DNA of 64,000 nt from Ursus arctos (lineage: Eukaryota > Chordata > Mammalia > Carnivora > Ursidae). The stretch's first letter is position 1, and every line of letters starts with the position of its first letter. The notes below the pieces were generated by a model. The model worked only from the letters and a program-made list of their open reading frames with translations, ran no database searches and had not been told where the DNA came from. Made by a program: the position numbers and the translations under genes. The stretch is taken from NCBI RefSeq assembly GCF_023065955.2, contig NW_026623056.1, positions 92,069,256-92,133,255 on the forward strand. The letters run 5' to 3'. Below are positions 11,930-23,935 of this stretch, in pieces.

Positions 11930-12260
11930 ATTATCTTACTTGGGATTGAATTGCACCTACGGTCTTATATGGGCTTCTTTCCCGTGATACGATCTTATGA
12001 GCATTTCCTCACACTGTAGATCTGCCACTCCTTTAAACTGCTGAAGAATATTCCAGCAGGTGGGCCAACAGCTCCCTTAGACGACCAGGGTACACAGCGT
12101 ACTCCAGTGCGGATTCATTCAACGGCTACGTCTGTGTGTCAGCTGCATGGCATGTGGCCGGCCTGGTTCTGGGTCACCGGCAAAAAGCAAGGCTCCAGAT
12201 GCGCCCGTCCATCACCAGCTGACAGGCGCCAGGGGGCGGGGGGAGCGGTGTGACGTCCGA
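11930..12260. mobile_element. Degraded old repeats: L1-like piece then interspersed repeat
   Basis: The left part ('gatcttatgagcatttcct', 'ctgctgaagaatattccag') resembles the L1 3' region in reverse orientation. From 12110, 'gcggattcattcaacggct' and 'gtggccggcctggttctgg' resemble the widespread 'attcattcaac...gtgccaggcactgttct' repeat. Both are strongly diverged. Confidence 0.4.
12222..12245. promoter_or_regulatory. CTCF-like motif
   Basis: The core 'ggcgccagggggcgggg' is close to the CTCF binding consensus (CCASYAGRKGGC). It sits in a CpG-rich stretch (12222-12375). Motif match only; occupancy cannot be inferred. Confidence 0.3.
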
Positions 12261-12846
12261 CTGCGCCTGGGTCCCTGGCAAGTAGATTCAGGGAAGGCGC
12301 CCGCTCGCACGAGCCGGGTGTGTGGCGGAGGCCTAGCACGCGTCAGTGAGCCGGGGGCGGGGGGGGCGTGCACGGTCCTGTCTGGGGCACGTTTGTGTCT
12401 CATGGTTGGCTTATTCCAGTAACACTGAGCCCTGTGCCCGTTCCCTGCTGCACACAGTGTGGGACGCCACGTGCACGATCTCCGCTCGCGAGGGGTCTTG
12501 GCGCGCAGCTCTGACAGCTTGCTTAGGTGACATCCCCAGGACTGAAGGACCCTTGAATGCTGCATGCATGTGTAAGGTCTCCATGCCCTTCTCCACCTTG
12601 GTGACCAGTCGTTCACATTCTGGACTCCCGACGTGTGCGGGGACCCTCTCTAGACCACAGGACTGTGAGCGTCTCAACAGGCACTGGGAGCAGCCCACCC
12701 CCTTCCCACCTGAGCGGAGCTCCGAATCCTGCGGCTGGCATGTGTGACCGCACACACGTGGGGGAGGCCGGCTCTCCGGAGCAGCTCCGAGCCTAAGCCT
12801 GCTACCGAAGGACGCGTGCCCCTGCCCCAGTGCGGGGTTGGATGGC

Positions 12847-12861
12847 GGGGGGGGGGGGGGG
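12847..12861. repeat. Poly-G run (15 G)
   Basis: An uninterrupted 15-base G run. Similar runs occur at 38913-38924, 49376-49389 and 56327-56337, and a C run at 1836-1850. These are length-unstable and error-prone in assemblies. Confidence 0.9.
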
Positions 12862-13384
12862 CGGGGAGAGGGGTGGATCGAGGAGCAGGTTTCCCACTGT
12901 GGGGTGGAGAGGGCTGGGTCCTGGGGTTGAGGCGGAGGTAAGTGGGGCTCACCTTTGGCGGAAACCCCCCTGCCCCCACCCAGGTAGCTGCCCACTGACC
13001 AACGGCTTTGCCAGGGCTTTGAGGGGAGGGCTGTCGGTGGGGAATTGGTGACTGAGAACTTTGTAGGTCCCAGACCACCTGGCCCGTTGAGACAGCTGCA
13101 AAGTACAGGAAAGCCCTTGGTCCTCTTGGAAGAATCCCAAGGGCATGTCGTCTCGCCTGGCACAGGGCCAGCTACCAGGGCGCCAAGGGGCAGGTGTGTG
13201 CTCGGGACTGTGTTCTAGACTCTCGAAACACACTCTCCTTTGCCCGTGGAAGCTGGCACTGGACAGCAGGAGAGGTCATTTTGCACGGACACAGGCTGAC
13301 TTGACCGTAGCCGCTAGTCATCTGAGAGGGACCCACGGTGCCTTCCTTCCTGCACCCACACTGTTCCCCATGTCAGGAGGCGGA

Positions 13385-13858
13385 GCCTGATTCCCCCTCA
13401 TTCCCACGCCTTAAACTCCAGCAGGCCTTGTGACTGGCTTTGACCTAAGGAATGCAGCCCAAGGATGTTCTGAGGTTCCACACCCAGGCCCTTAAACTGG
13501 AGCTTCCAAATCCTACTTGTTGGAACCCGGCTGCCGTACTGTGAGGCCGGCCACAGCCATGGGGAGCCCCATCGGGGATTAACCAGGGCCGGGGGCACGT
13601 GGGGAGCCCCATCGGAGGAGAACCAGGGCTGGGGGCAGGTGGAGAGCCCTATCGGAGGAGAACCAGGGCCCCCTGTCAGCGCAAACTTGTGACAATGTGA
13701 GGGAAGCCCTTTTGGATCTTTCTGCCACCCCAGAAATCCAGGGAGAGTGGAAGAGCCCCCAAAACTACAGAGCTGTGAAGCGCATACATGGTTGGTTTTT
13801 ATTCTAAGTCACAGAGTTTCGGGGTCATTCGTTATCGAGCAATAGATAATGAAACAGA
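13385..13858 (+). mobile_element. ERVL/MaLR-type LTR with internal triplication
   Basis: The left half reads 'attccccctcattcccacg', 'ttgtgactggctttgacct' and 'gttggaacccggctgccgt', and the right end reads 'ttattctaagtcacagagt' then 'gttatcgagcaatagataa'. Both belong to an LTR family common in placental mammals. The interior has been replaced or expanded by a 40-base unit (separate entry). No internal viral gene is attached. The family name is uncertain. Confidence 0.6.
13560..13670. repeat. 40-bp tandem repeat, 2.8 copies
   Basis: Units begin 'tggggagccccatcgg' at 13560, 13600 and 13640 (third unit partial, with 'tggagagccctatcgg'). Units two and three share 'aggagaaccagggc'. The array lies inside an LTR, so it arose after insertion. 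Confidence 0.85.
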
Positions 13859-13859
13859 G

Positions 13860-16734
13860 ATTGATACGGCAAGGCTCTTAGAAAATGCAACTTAATGTAG
13901 GATTTCAGGTTTTGCTTATTAGGCCCACGTATACGGGGCATTTGCCCAGTTTCCAGAAGTGGTTCAACCAGGGTCTGAAGCTTTGTGTGCCGACGGGCCA
14001 GCTTCCCCTCGCTGTTAAACCAGTGATTCGTTGGCTGAGCCTGAACCACCTTCGTCAAATCCTATCTGGAAAGGACCCGGGGGTCCTGGTGCCTCCCCTT
14101 GAGCGTGGCTGCTTTCTGCCAGGTTCTCTCTGACCCGAGCGCAGCCCAGAGGAACGTGCTTCCAGGTCCCCTGGGAAGAGCCTCCAGGGTGGGCATGTTT
14201 TCCGGTGCTGCCCTGCCTCCTGGAGGTCAGGGTCGTCCCCCCTTTCCCGCTGAAGCAGCCGCACCAGCGACAGGGCGGCCGGAAGCTGGGACTTCCTTGC
14301 CAGCCCGGGTCTGGAGGTGGGCTATGTCCTCCTGGTGCGTCCGGTCCTCGTTGCTGTCTCCAGCTGTCCTCTGGCGCACGGACCGCACAGGGAGGGTAGA
14401 CACCGGGGCTGGGAGCCACGGCATTCACACAAAGAGACTCCCATCTCGTGCTTCTGTCAAACTGAGAGGCTCTCTTTTCTGCAGAAGGTGCTTCACAACT
14501 GTGGCCTTGCCTGTCAGTGGAAGACACTTTCAAAGCTGGTGCCTTGTCTTGCAGCGCCCTGCCCGCTCCCCGGCGCAAAGCAGGCCAGCCGGGCCTTTCT
14601 TTGATCTCCAAAGGCGAAGAGTAAGCAGGGCCATGGGAGGCAGGCAGCTCCCACATGCCCGGTGCAACGAGAGAACCATCTGGCTTCCTTCTGGTTGCTT
14701 CCTGGCATGATTGACTTTTCCGGCTCACCTGCTACCCGTCTGTCCTCTCCGAGCCAGACCTGGGCCGCCCCTTCTGCCCGGGGTCCTCACCGCAGTCAGG
14801 CCTCTCTCATGGGAGCAGCAGAGGCCTGCCTCCTGTCCACCTCGCTCCTGCTCAGGAGGACGTGACAAGATGGGCATGGTGGCCGCAGTGTCCCGGGGAC
14901 CAGTCCAGGGTTTTCAGTGCACTTCCGTGTTCATCATCCCCTGGGCCCTGACCGTGCCACTGCTACTGCTCCCAGTTTTTAGGAAGCACGCAGGGAAGTT
15001 GAAAAATGCGTCCCAGCACAAGGCCGCATGGCCAGAAGGCCGCGGAGCCTGGAGTGGCTCTCAGTGCTGTGCCCCTCCCAGCCCCGTGCCAGGAAGCTTC
15101 AGGGCGCACGCATGCAGCTTGCTGAGGTTAACGACCCTTGTCCCCCGGACGCCAAGGCTGACCTTCCCAGCCACCCTCGCCTGGATGGCTGTGGCCGTGG
15201 CCTGGTGCAAGCAGCCACGCCGTGGCGGTGCGTGAGTAAGCCTGGCTTGGCCGCGAGCTGGGCGAGCCGTCTGGCGTCCTCACGCTGCAGTGGGGAGTTT
15301 GGACGTCCTCCCAGGGCAGTGTGAGCGTCCGGGTGGTTGGGGGCTGCTGAGACAGCCAGGGCTCTGCCAGGAGGGGGTGAATTCACTTGGGCCGGTGGTG
15401 GGGGCCGCACCCCCGTCTCCCTGGCACCGTCTCCCTAGTCCTCCCACCGACGGAGCACTGTTCTTCAGGGAATGCCTGCCTCCCTGGAAGCGGACAGAGG
15501 AGCCAGAGGGTATGGCCCTGGGAAGTGTTGTGAATGTGCCCTCAGAGGCCCCCGGCCCTCACCTGGGGTTGCTTACAGGGCCCAGAGCCCTGGTGTTAGG
15601 AGTGAGTGTGGGGACCCTGCCATTAACTGGGGTCACTCGACCTGCTGGTCCTGGGGTCCCAGGCCTGTAGGAGCAGCAGGTGGTTCTCAGATCACATCTC
15701 AGAGGGTCTTCCCTGCGGTGACCCCCACCCTTGACAAGGGCAAGCCTCGCGGGCTGCAGCTGGGGGCTGGGCATGGGCCCTCCCTGCGAGCAGCGGCCCC
15801 TCAGGAAGCCGGGCAGGGCAGCTGTGACTGGCCAGATGACTGCTTCTAGAGTCCGGTTGTGAGGTGTTGAATGAACCTGCTGGGGGGGGGCATTTCTGGA
15901 GAAGACCATGTTTCATGTTGCATAGATGTTTCTGGCCTGCCCCACTCCTCTAAGGGGTGAGCCCGAGTCTTATGCTCTAAGCCCTGTTCCTCCTCCACAG
16001 AGGCCCCTGTTCCTGCCGGCTAATAGGGGGCTCTCACCAGAAGGCACCCAGCAGACCTCGATCTGGGGCTCTGACAGGTGAGCCTGTTGGGGGCAGGGCT
16101 GGGAAACTGCTTTCTCAGCGTCCCTAGGCCATCCGTGTAGGCCCCATGGGTGGGAAGAGCCACAGCCCAAGGCTCCCTTGGGGGTTCCAACAAGGCCTCT
16201 TGTCCCAGCAACAGTGGCCCCTGCAGCCAGATGGGATGTGGGCTGAGCAGAGGCCTTCCACCCTACGTCCCTATGCTGCCAGACCCCAGGGAAGCCCTAA
16301 TTGCAAAGCTGGAGGGTGATGGTTCTGGGAATTAAACCAAGGTGCCAGTTGTCCCCCCAAGACCCAGGTTTGTTGGGAGTGAAGTGGCCCAGCTCGGAGG
16401 TCTCAGCCTGATGTGAGGGCAGGTGCAGGGGCAGCTCTCCTGCTCAGCTGAGGCACAGGATGGTGACAACCTGTGTGACTCAGGGTGTGGCAGCTCGGGG
16501 CGCACCCGTCCCTGTTCTCCCTCCCTTGGTGCTGGGGACAAGCTGGGCATGTCCACAGGTGCCTGTTCCTGGGGGGGAAAAGGCACTGTCCTGGCTGGGC
16601 CGGGTCCTTGCACACAGAGAGCACCATGCCTTAGAGAAGAGATTCGAGTGACGGACCCTGGCTGGTCACGCCAAAAACAATGGGACATGTTGAACAGCAA
16701 CTCTTTCTTCTTCTAAGCCGTCTCCCCGACCTTC
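13860..16734. other. Unique GC-rich DNA, no gene recognised
   Basis: Several overlapping open frames on both strands (up to 237 codons, 14015-14728 minus) have no domain, no signal peptide with splice context, and mutually conflict. I regard them as chance. No repeat is recognised with confidence. Confidence 0.45.
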
Positions 16735-16870
16735 TCTCTTTAAAAATTTTCTTCTTTAATAAACGATTTTTTTGAGTCATTTTAGGTTCGTTGAACAATT
16801 GAGGGGAAGGTGCAGGTGTCCCTCCCCGAGGCGGCTGTCGCCAGCCATAGCCACCTGCCCTGCTCCCACC
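16735..16870 (-). mobile_element. Old L1 fragment
   Basis: The text 'tgagtcattttaggttcgt' followed by 'gaacaattgaggggaaggt' is a well-known stretch of old mammalian L1 3' region in reverse orientation, with an A/T-rich left edge (16738-16775). Confidence 0.65.
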
Positions 16871-19800
16871 GTGAGATCTGCAAGACAGCCGCCACGGCTT
16901 GCTCTGCCACAGCCTGGGCAAGAGGCCGGACCTCGGGCCCCGGATCATGACCCCCAGCAGGTGCCTGGGGGAAGGTGGCAAACTAGAGCTGCGCTCGTGG
17001 CCCCGGCGGAGGTGTGGGCGGGGCTCTGCCTTCACGTGTGGCCCCTACTCTGCCTGCTCTCGGGCTGGCTCTGGACTTTGTGGCTGAGGGGACAGGACTG
17101 AGGGACCCAGGGGCACCCGGGAGAAGCCAACCCAGCTTTGCCACATACCTACTCAGGGACCCCCGCCTCCGTCTCTGGCAAGGACAGTGCACAGTGCTCA
17201 GACGTGGGGGCGGAAGGACCGTGTGAGGAGAGAGGAGGCAGGGGAGTCCTGCACGCAGGGTCTGGGGTTCTCACCGTGAGCTCTGCGCTGGCCCCCACTG
17301 CTCCTTAGGGACCTGGACTTGGCCAGCCACTGAGGGGGCAGAAATTCTCCCACTGGGAGGTTTGGGAAAACTGGCAATTCTTTTTGGCAAAGTGCAAGAG
17401 ATGCCCATTGGCAGAGATGGGGCGGGAGAGTTGGTTCAAGGCCACATCTGGTTGGAGGACCTCAGACTCCAGGGGCCACTGCCCAAAGCCCTGGGGCTGG
17501 TGGGGAGCTAGGCTGCTGCCCACGGCTGGGCACAGGTCAGCCGGCCACCGAGGGCCAGGCTGGTGCAAGACAGCCTTTGGGGGGAAGCGTGCACAGACAC
17601 ACGCATCCTCCCTCATGCACGTTCTGATGCATACGTTCACAGCCCCCTGCACACATGCTTACCCATAACCACCATGCACACCCCCATTTCAGACAGCTCC
17701 CTGTCCTGCTCGGCCGCAGCCAACAGTGCCGGTAAAGCTGACCTGTGCTGGTGGCTCTGAGAAGGGCCCCGTGGAGAGGGGGGCTTCCTCCTTCCAACCT
17801 GACGACCATGTGCGAGGCAGGCACCCAGCACTCCCGGCTGGGAGGATGCCCAGAGCAAGTGGGCCCTGCCTCGTCACCTTCTCTGGCCGCGGCCTCCGGC
17901 CTCTCCTGGCATCCTCAGAGCTGGGAGGTGAGGAGGGGTGGGTCTCGCGCCCGCCAGGGGTTTGGGTGCAGTGCCCAGGCTCACCCGTGGCGCCCACATT
18001 CTGCAGGCACTTGGGGCTCAGGCTGCCTGTGGGGGGAGACCGCTCCTTGTGCTTGGGCCTCGGCCCATTTCCCAGGTGCCCGGCTCCGTCACGGTGACCA
18101 CAGCTTGCTCCCCAGGCTCAGGCCTCCCCAGCCGGAGCCTGGCGACAGGACCCCTGGCTTGGCCCCCAGAAGCCTGGCCACTTTCCAGAGGTGGCCAGGG
18201 AGCAAAGCCACTCTGGCCGGGTCCCTTTCCTTCCTCCTCAAGCTCGCCTTCTCGGGACCCTGAGGCTGTACCCACTTCACCTCTGTTTATTATTGTTTTT
18301 AAAAAGTACTTCTTTCCCACAATTCTCCTGCACTGGAAGGAGTTTTTTCTTAAACTCTTGAAATATATTACTCTTGGCCCAAGGTTGGGTGGCTGACGGT
18401 TTCACATGGCGAGTGGGATCCTGAGTCAGTGTGGGAATCCGGCCTTTTGGGGCGTTGACACACACACCTCCGGGCACGGGAGGCGGTGACAGCTCCCGGG
18501 GAGGCGGCCGCGAGGGCTGAGCCGCAGCCCACGGCCCATCTGCTCAGAGGCGTCTGGGAGCCGACAGGCACGCCAGCATGCGGGGCCCCGGGCTTGTGGT
18601 GACGGGACGTTCAGACCAAGCCGTCACGGAGCTGACAGCCGAGAAACATTCTCACAGAAATGCGATAGAAGCTGATTGTTCTCTCATATCAGAGAAATTG
18701 GGAGGCGGCAGCCTGGTGTGGCGTTCAGCGATATCCGGGCCTGGCTTGAGCTCTCTTGCCGCGCCCCCGTCCTAGTTCACGACTTGGATGTCGCCTTATG
18801 GTCCAGAATGGCTTTGGGGCGCCAGGCATTCAAAGTCTAGGAACATGTGGGGCACCCTCTTTGCACCACGTCCTCTTTCCTTCACCTCCTGCTTCCCTGG
18901 TTCCGCATGCCCGGGGCCGCCAGACGTGTGGGCTCGGGGCCTGGGCGAGAGGGAGGAAGCATGTGGGGCTAGGATGAGAAGCAGACTTGCACACGACCCC
19001 GTCTTCCCCAGAGGGAAGGGTTTATCGACAACCTCCCACCTCCCTGGAGCTTAGCAGGATTTCCTCCGGTCTTGGCTGCCGGGATTGTCCCACCTTCGGG
19101 TACAGAACCCGAGTCCCCGAGAGCCTGCGGGAAAGGGCCAGGGGAGCTCCATGACTGGCAGGGTGCGGGTGACGGGGCAGAAACACAGAGGGCACACGGC
19201 CCCCCGAGGTGCCCAGGACCGGGTCCCCTCCTGGCCTAGCCTGCCTGAGCTTCCTCACGTATCTGGGGGCTGCAGGCGTGCTCTGCAGAGCGGCCTCAAC
19301 GTGAGTGACGCCGGCGTCCCTGTTCAGAGGCCTCTCTGTCCCCAAGGAGAGGAGGGGCCCACAGCCCCGCGTCCCACAGGAAGCCGTCCCCGTCATTGCC
19401 CTGCGGATGTGCACTCCAGGGGCCCCTTGGAGAACAGCCTTGGATCTCCCAGGCCCGTCCACCTTCACACGGGCTCGGTGGCCTTCTCCCGCTACGTGAC
19501 TGGCCGCGTGTGCACATGCCCGGCCGCGTGTGGGCGTGCGCTGGGAGGGGGGCCGGGGCGCAGGAGCGGCGGGTGCTGTGCGGACTTGTCGTCTGAAGCA
19601 CGCGAGCCGGCAGAGGCGGCGGGCTTGCTGCGGGCCTGCCCAGTGTGGGCGCACGACGCTGCTGTCTTCAGCCGCACCACCTGGACGTGCAGGTGCCGGC
19701 AGAGGTGACGAAGGTGCCGTCCACCGTCGTCTGCGGCTGGCCACGCTCCCTCCGAGCCCCCGGGCTCAGGGCTGGGGGCCTGGGGGCCGGGGGAGGGGCG

Positions 19801-20391
19801 CCACTCCCCAGGAAAGCCTGTCACTCGGCCATCTGATTTTCAGCGGCCGGGATTGTTTTCAGACTTGGGGCTTCAGCTCAAAGCGTCAGGACTGGCGGCA
19901 TGTTACGGCAAATTACTACAGCAGGGTGAATTTGCCGGCGTTTCCTGTCCTAGGAGGACGTTAGGAAGTGAATAGGACTTTGTCTCTGGGAACGTAGGGA
20001 CAGGGAGAAGCATAGAATGCGCTGGACTTCCCCTGGGACATTTCTTCTTATAATGCAGGTGGTCCTCAGCTGAGACCGCCCGTACGGAACAAACTCCAGG
20101 GCTGGGGCTCTGTCAGAGCCTTCTGGCACTCTTGGAGGGAGAGGGAGGGTGATGCGGACTCAGGCCCGTCCGTCAGCTCCTGTCTCAATAATGCCGCAGC
20201 ACAATATATGCTGGAATAGATTCAGGGACAGGCTTCTCCCAGCAGGTGCTGGGACTGGTGCTGCTGGGGCGGAGGTCCGGCTCCCGGCTTGGCCCAGCTC
20301 CCGTAGGCCCTTCCCAGGATGACGGATGCTGCACTGGCAGGAAGAATCTTCTAGCAGGTGCCTACTTTGGGGGTGTTCCTCACCCGGTTCT
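16871..20391. other. Unique GC-rich DNA; weak CA-rich stretch and AT-rich pockets
   Basis: A short CA-rich stretch lies at about 17590-17690. AT-rich pockets lie at 18280-18380 and 19840-19960; the latter ('attgttttcagacttgggg', 'acggcaaattactacagca') looks like a possible conserved element. No exon is supported. The 240-codon minus frame at 19022-19744 overlaps a CpG-rich patch and shows no domain. Confidence 0.4.
19485..19750. promoter_or_regulatory. CpG-rich patch (possible CpG island)
   Basis: CpG is dense over about 260 bases ('gcccggccgcgtgtgggcg', 'gagcggcgggtgctgtgcg', 'ccgtccaccgtcgtctgcg') against CpG-poor flanks. The length is borderline for an island, and no transcription start or exon is visible. 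Confidence 0.35.
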
Positions 20392-20403
20392 GGTTTGATT
20401 TCT

Positions 20404-20667
20404 TTATTAATTTTTAAATTTTTATTTATTTATTTATTTAAAGAAGTTTTATTTATTTGAGAGAGAGAGAGACGGAGACAGCGAATGAGAGAGAGAGAGC
20501 GAGAGAGCAAGAGAGCACGCGCACCAGCAGGGGGAGGGCCAGAGGGAAGAGGGAGAAGCAGACTCCCACTGAGCGTGAACCCCCCCCCTCAGGGCCCGAT
20601 CCCAGGACCGAGATCACGGCCTGAACCGAAGGCAGTCGCTTCACCGACTGAGCCCCCGGGCGCCCCG
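20404..20667 (-). mobile_element. Carnivore tRNA-derived SINE (SINEC type)
   Basis: Read on the minus strand, the element starts with the tRNA-like head (at 20667, 'gggcgcccgggggctcagt'), continues through 'ctgaaccgaaggcagtcgc' in plus view, the 'caccagcagggggagggcc' body and a GA-rich stretch, and ends in an A/T-rich tail (20404-20455). The 8-base duplication 'tgatttct' flanks it (20396-20403 and 20671-20678, preceded by ggtt/gggt). The body carries a CTCF-like core. Confidence 0.9.
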
Positions 20668-21229
20668 GGTTGATTTCTGCAGAGCTGATGAGGTGAGTCA
20701 TTTGCGTGCTGGATTTGGGGATTTGACCACACCCGAACTTCTCGTTCCACCAGAAATGCCTGTGCCCCAGCAGCGTCCGCCTCCTGGAGCCTTTCCTGAG
20801 CGAACACAGATCAGCCCCCGGCCCGAAGGCTGGGGAGGGCAGCACCATCCTGGCGGCTCCTGTGGTCAGTGGAGGTGAATGTCCCTTGCTGTCATCCCTT
20901 GCCCCCCGAGGCCGGCTGCCAGGTCCCGCTCACACCTGCAGCCTCAGCAGACCTACCCCGTGCAGTGGTTGGAGTGTGGTCTCTGTCCCCGCATGTCTGC
21001 CAGCCCACCAGGGCCAATGGGCCCATTGGGTCCCTCCTCTGAGCCCACCCAGCGCTGCTCCAGCAGTTGGGAGCGTCTCCTCAGCAGACGCACGATAGCC
21101 TGCTTGGGCCTTACTGCCCTTAGCTTGTTGGTCGTGGGGTCCTCCCAAACCTACCATCTCCGCAGTGGTGACAGGATCTGCCTGAGAGCTGTGGCTCACG
21201 CTCAAGCCAGGCATTGGAGGAACTGGGTA

Positions 21230-21970
21230 GGCAGTGTGTGTGCATGTGTGTGTGCACAGGTGTAAACATGAGCATGCATGTGTGTGCATGTATGTGTGTG
21301 TGTGCACAGGCGTAAACTGTGCATGCACGTGTGTGCATGTATGTGTGTGCACAGGCATAAACGTGAGCATGCATGTGTGTGTGCATAGGCGTAAACGTGT
21401 GCATGTGTGAGCATGCATGTGCATGTGTACAGGCATAAACGTGTGCGTGTGTGAGCATGCATGTGCATGTGTACAGGCATAAACGTGTGCGTGTGTGCGT
21501 GCACAGACATAAACGTGTGCATCCATGTGTGCATCCATGTGTGTGTGCACACAGGTGTAAACTGTGCATGCATGTGTGTGCACGTATGTGTGTATAGGTG
21601 TAAACGTGTGCATGCACATGTATGCATGTATGTGTGTGCGCACAGGTGTAAACTGTGCATGCACGCGTGTGCACGTATGTGTGTGCGCACAGGTGTAAAC
21701 TGTGCATGCACGTGTGTGCATGTATGTGTGTGCACAGGCATAAACGTGAGCATGCATGTGTGTGCGTGTGCATAGGCGTAAACATGTGCATGTGTGAGCA
21801 TGTGTGTGTGCACAGGTGTAAACGTGTGCACCCATGTGTGCATGTATGTGTGTGTGCACACAGGTGTAAATGTGTGCATGTGTGTGAGCATGCATGGGTG
21901 TGTGCACAGGCATAAACGTGAGCATGCATGTGCATGTATTGCTGTGTGCAGGCACATGAATGTGCACATG
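21230..21970. repeat. TG-rich minisatellite, about 16 units of roughly 44 bp
   Basis: Units are marked by 'aggYRtaaac' (Y=c/t, R=a/g), seen 16 times from about 21260 to 21915 with 33-49 bases between marks. The spacers are alternating purine-pyrimidine text (tgtgtgcatgtatgtgtgtg). Because stops are rare in such text, a 355-codon minus-strand frame and others run through it; these are artefacts. Alternating purine-pyrimidine DNA of this length has Z-forming potential. Confidence 0.95.
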
Positions 21971-22599
21971 TGTGTCTCTTATTAACCCCCAATGCACATT
22001 ATTGTATTTGACCCAATTTTGATCATTTTTTGCAACAATATTTTGTTGAGACTGTGTTTTGGGCTGTCAATTATAATTTGCACATGTGACATTTCCTGAG
22101 CTGGTGCTTCCTGGCTGGTCAGTTTGGGAAACACTGGCATAGAACAAACTTTGAGGAGCTCAAAATATGATTTTGTCAGTCTATCTGTCATTCCTGATGC
22201 CCACGCTCCCCCCAAACATGAGAACATTTTATCTGAAGAATTCTGAAACTCTTCTTGAGGTTTCCCTCAACACTGTTGGGGTGGGGGCCCCAGAAACCAG
22301 GCCAGAAGACCCTGGAGTTGGGTGAGCGGCACGGGATGGAAACCCAGAGCGGCCCGTCTGGGGCACCTCTGCGCACCTTTGGCTCCTGCTTCTGTGTGTT
22401 GCGATCGGAGGCCTGGGGCAGGCCCCATGTATGCTTTGCAAACGTCAGTCCTTCCCCCTGACTCACAGGGAGTGAGCCCGAGCACGTCAGCGTCTCGCGG
22501 GCAGTCTGTTTTGAGTAGTGTTGTAGAGATGTGTCAGTTCCAAGGTTAGATTCGTGTCATGGGCAATTGTTATTGAACAGACTGCAGTAGCTCGACTTT
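21971..22599. other. Unique DNA, AT-rich at 22000-22120
   Basis: The AT-rich part ('gatcattttttgcaacaat', 'gggctgtcaattataattt') directly follows the TG array and may be remnant of an old transposon or a conserved element. No exon recognised. Confidence 0.3.
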
Positions 22600-22730
22600 C
22601 AGTTGGAAAAACTGCATCAATGCCCATCCCTTCACTTTCTTCCTCTGTAAATGGGGACACTGATGTTTCCTACCCCAAAGGGCCTGTGAGGATCACACAG
22701 GCTGACACGTGCAAAGCTTTGACTCAGTAG
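22600..22730 (+). mobile_element. MIR SINE
   Basis: The text 'ctttcttcctctgtaaatg', 'gggacactgatgtttccta' and 'ggcctgtgaggatcacaca' matches the second half of MIR ('cctcatctgtaaaatgggg' and onward). Confidence 0.75.
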
Positions 22731-22741
22731 AGCCAAGAAGG

Positions 22742-23112
22742 GTTCATAGGCTGAACTGTGCCCCCTCCAAAATCCTATGTTGAAGCCCTGACCCCAGTCC
22801 CTCAGAATGTGGCTTTATTGCCTTCCAGAGGTGATTAAGGTAGAATGAGGTCGTTGGGGAGGGCCTTAATCCACTCTGGCTGGTGTCCTTACAAGAAGAG
22901 ATTGGGACATAGACACACCGAGAGGGAGACCATGCGAAGACAGGGAGAAGAAGGCGTCCGCATGCCCAGGAGAGGGGCATCCAGGAGGAGCCAGCCCTGC
23001 CCGCACCTGGATCTCCAGGCTCCAGCCTCCAGCCCTGGGAGGGAATATGTTTCTCTTGCTTCAGACGCCCGGCCTCTGCTTTGTTATGGCAGCCCCAGGA
23101 CGCCGACTCAGC
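22742..23112 (+). mobile_element. MLT1/MaLR LTR
   Basis: Landmarks in order: 'aggctgaactgtgcccc', 'atcctatgttgaagccctg', 'cagaatgtggctttattgc', 'gaatgaggtcgttggggag', 'ggctggtgtccttacaaga', 'ctccaggctccagcctcca', 'tttgttatggcagccccag'. Nearly full length (about 370 bases). Confidence 0.9.
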
Positions 23113-23935
23113 AGCTGCTCACGTGCGAGTTGCTACCAGTGGGCTTTCTCAAGGAGCTTTCTGCTGTTTTGAAGGATGGCACTCCATTTCTTAAGGACAC
23201 CCGAGACACATTTCTACCTGCTTAGAACGTCACCTACGCATATTTAAAAGTGTATTTTAGGAAGATAAATATTAGCACGTTTTGCCACTATTGAGAAATA
23301 CAGTGGCCTCTGTTTTAAAAATACTGTGCGGCTCGGCTCTGTGGAGCCCTGGATATCACTGGTCCATGCCAGCGCCCCGAGGGGAGGGGCCCCACAGACC
23401 CCGGGTGAGCTCCGATGGCCAGAGAGTCAGTGTCCGGGGATGCCACAGGGTCCTGCCTCCAGTTACCCCCGTGTGTCACTGGTTAGCTTGTGCTGGGGGC
23501 AGAATTCACCCAGTGCCTTTGTTACTGGATTTTACTTGCTTTGTGTAGAAGTCAGTTCCTAAGTGCTAGCATGGATGACATATGTTTTGGGGCCTTAATA
23601 GCCAGGGCAGACAAAGGGGCTTGCGCTTTGCTGCCACTGTGTGCAGCCCAGTGGCTGCTGTCTTTGTCTGCAAGCCTGTGACGTTCACATGGCCTGGTCA
23701 CTTAGGTCCCCTGGCCCTGGAAGCCCTAGAGAAACCGTGTGCCTTTTCCATCAGCTGTTGAGGGGAAAAAGGGGGGGGTCCCTGCTCCCGGGGGCAGTGA
23801 AGGAAAGACCCTGGCCACGTGGTTGCTTGAGGACAGTCTGCAAAAGGCATCACAGTACTTGTGAGCCCAGCTACCCTCACCCTCAGAGTGGGGTCCCAAC
23901 CCTTGTGCGGAGACTCAAGACTCAACTGCTCTCTG
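23113..23935. other. Unique DNA, AT-rich at 23225-23325
   Basis: The AT-rich stretch ('cgcatatttaaaagtgtat', 'aagataaatattagcacgt') lies in otherwise GC-rich DNA. No repeat or exon recognised. Confidence 0.3.

Noticed and set aside
20930..21997. 355-codon minus-strand open frame rich in His/Thr/Cys/Met
   Set aside because: It is the translation of the TG-rich minisatellite; other frames through the same array are equally open.
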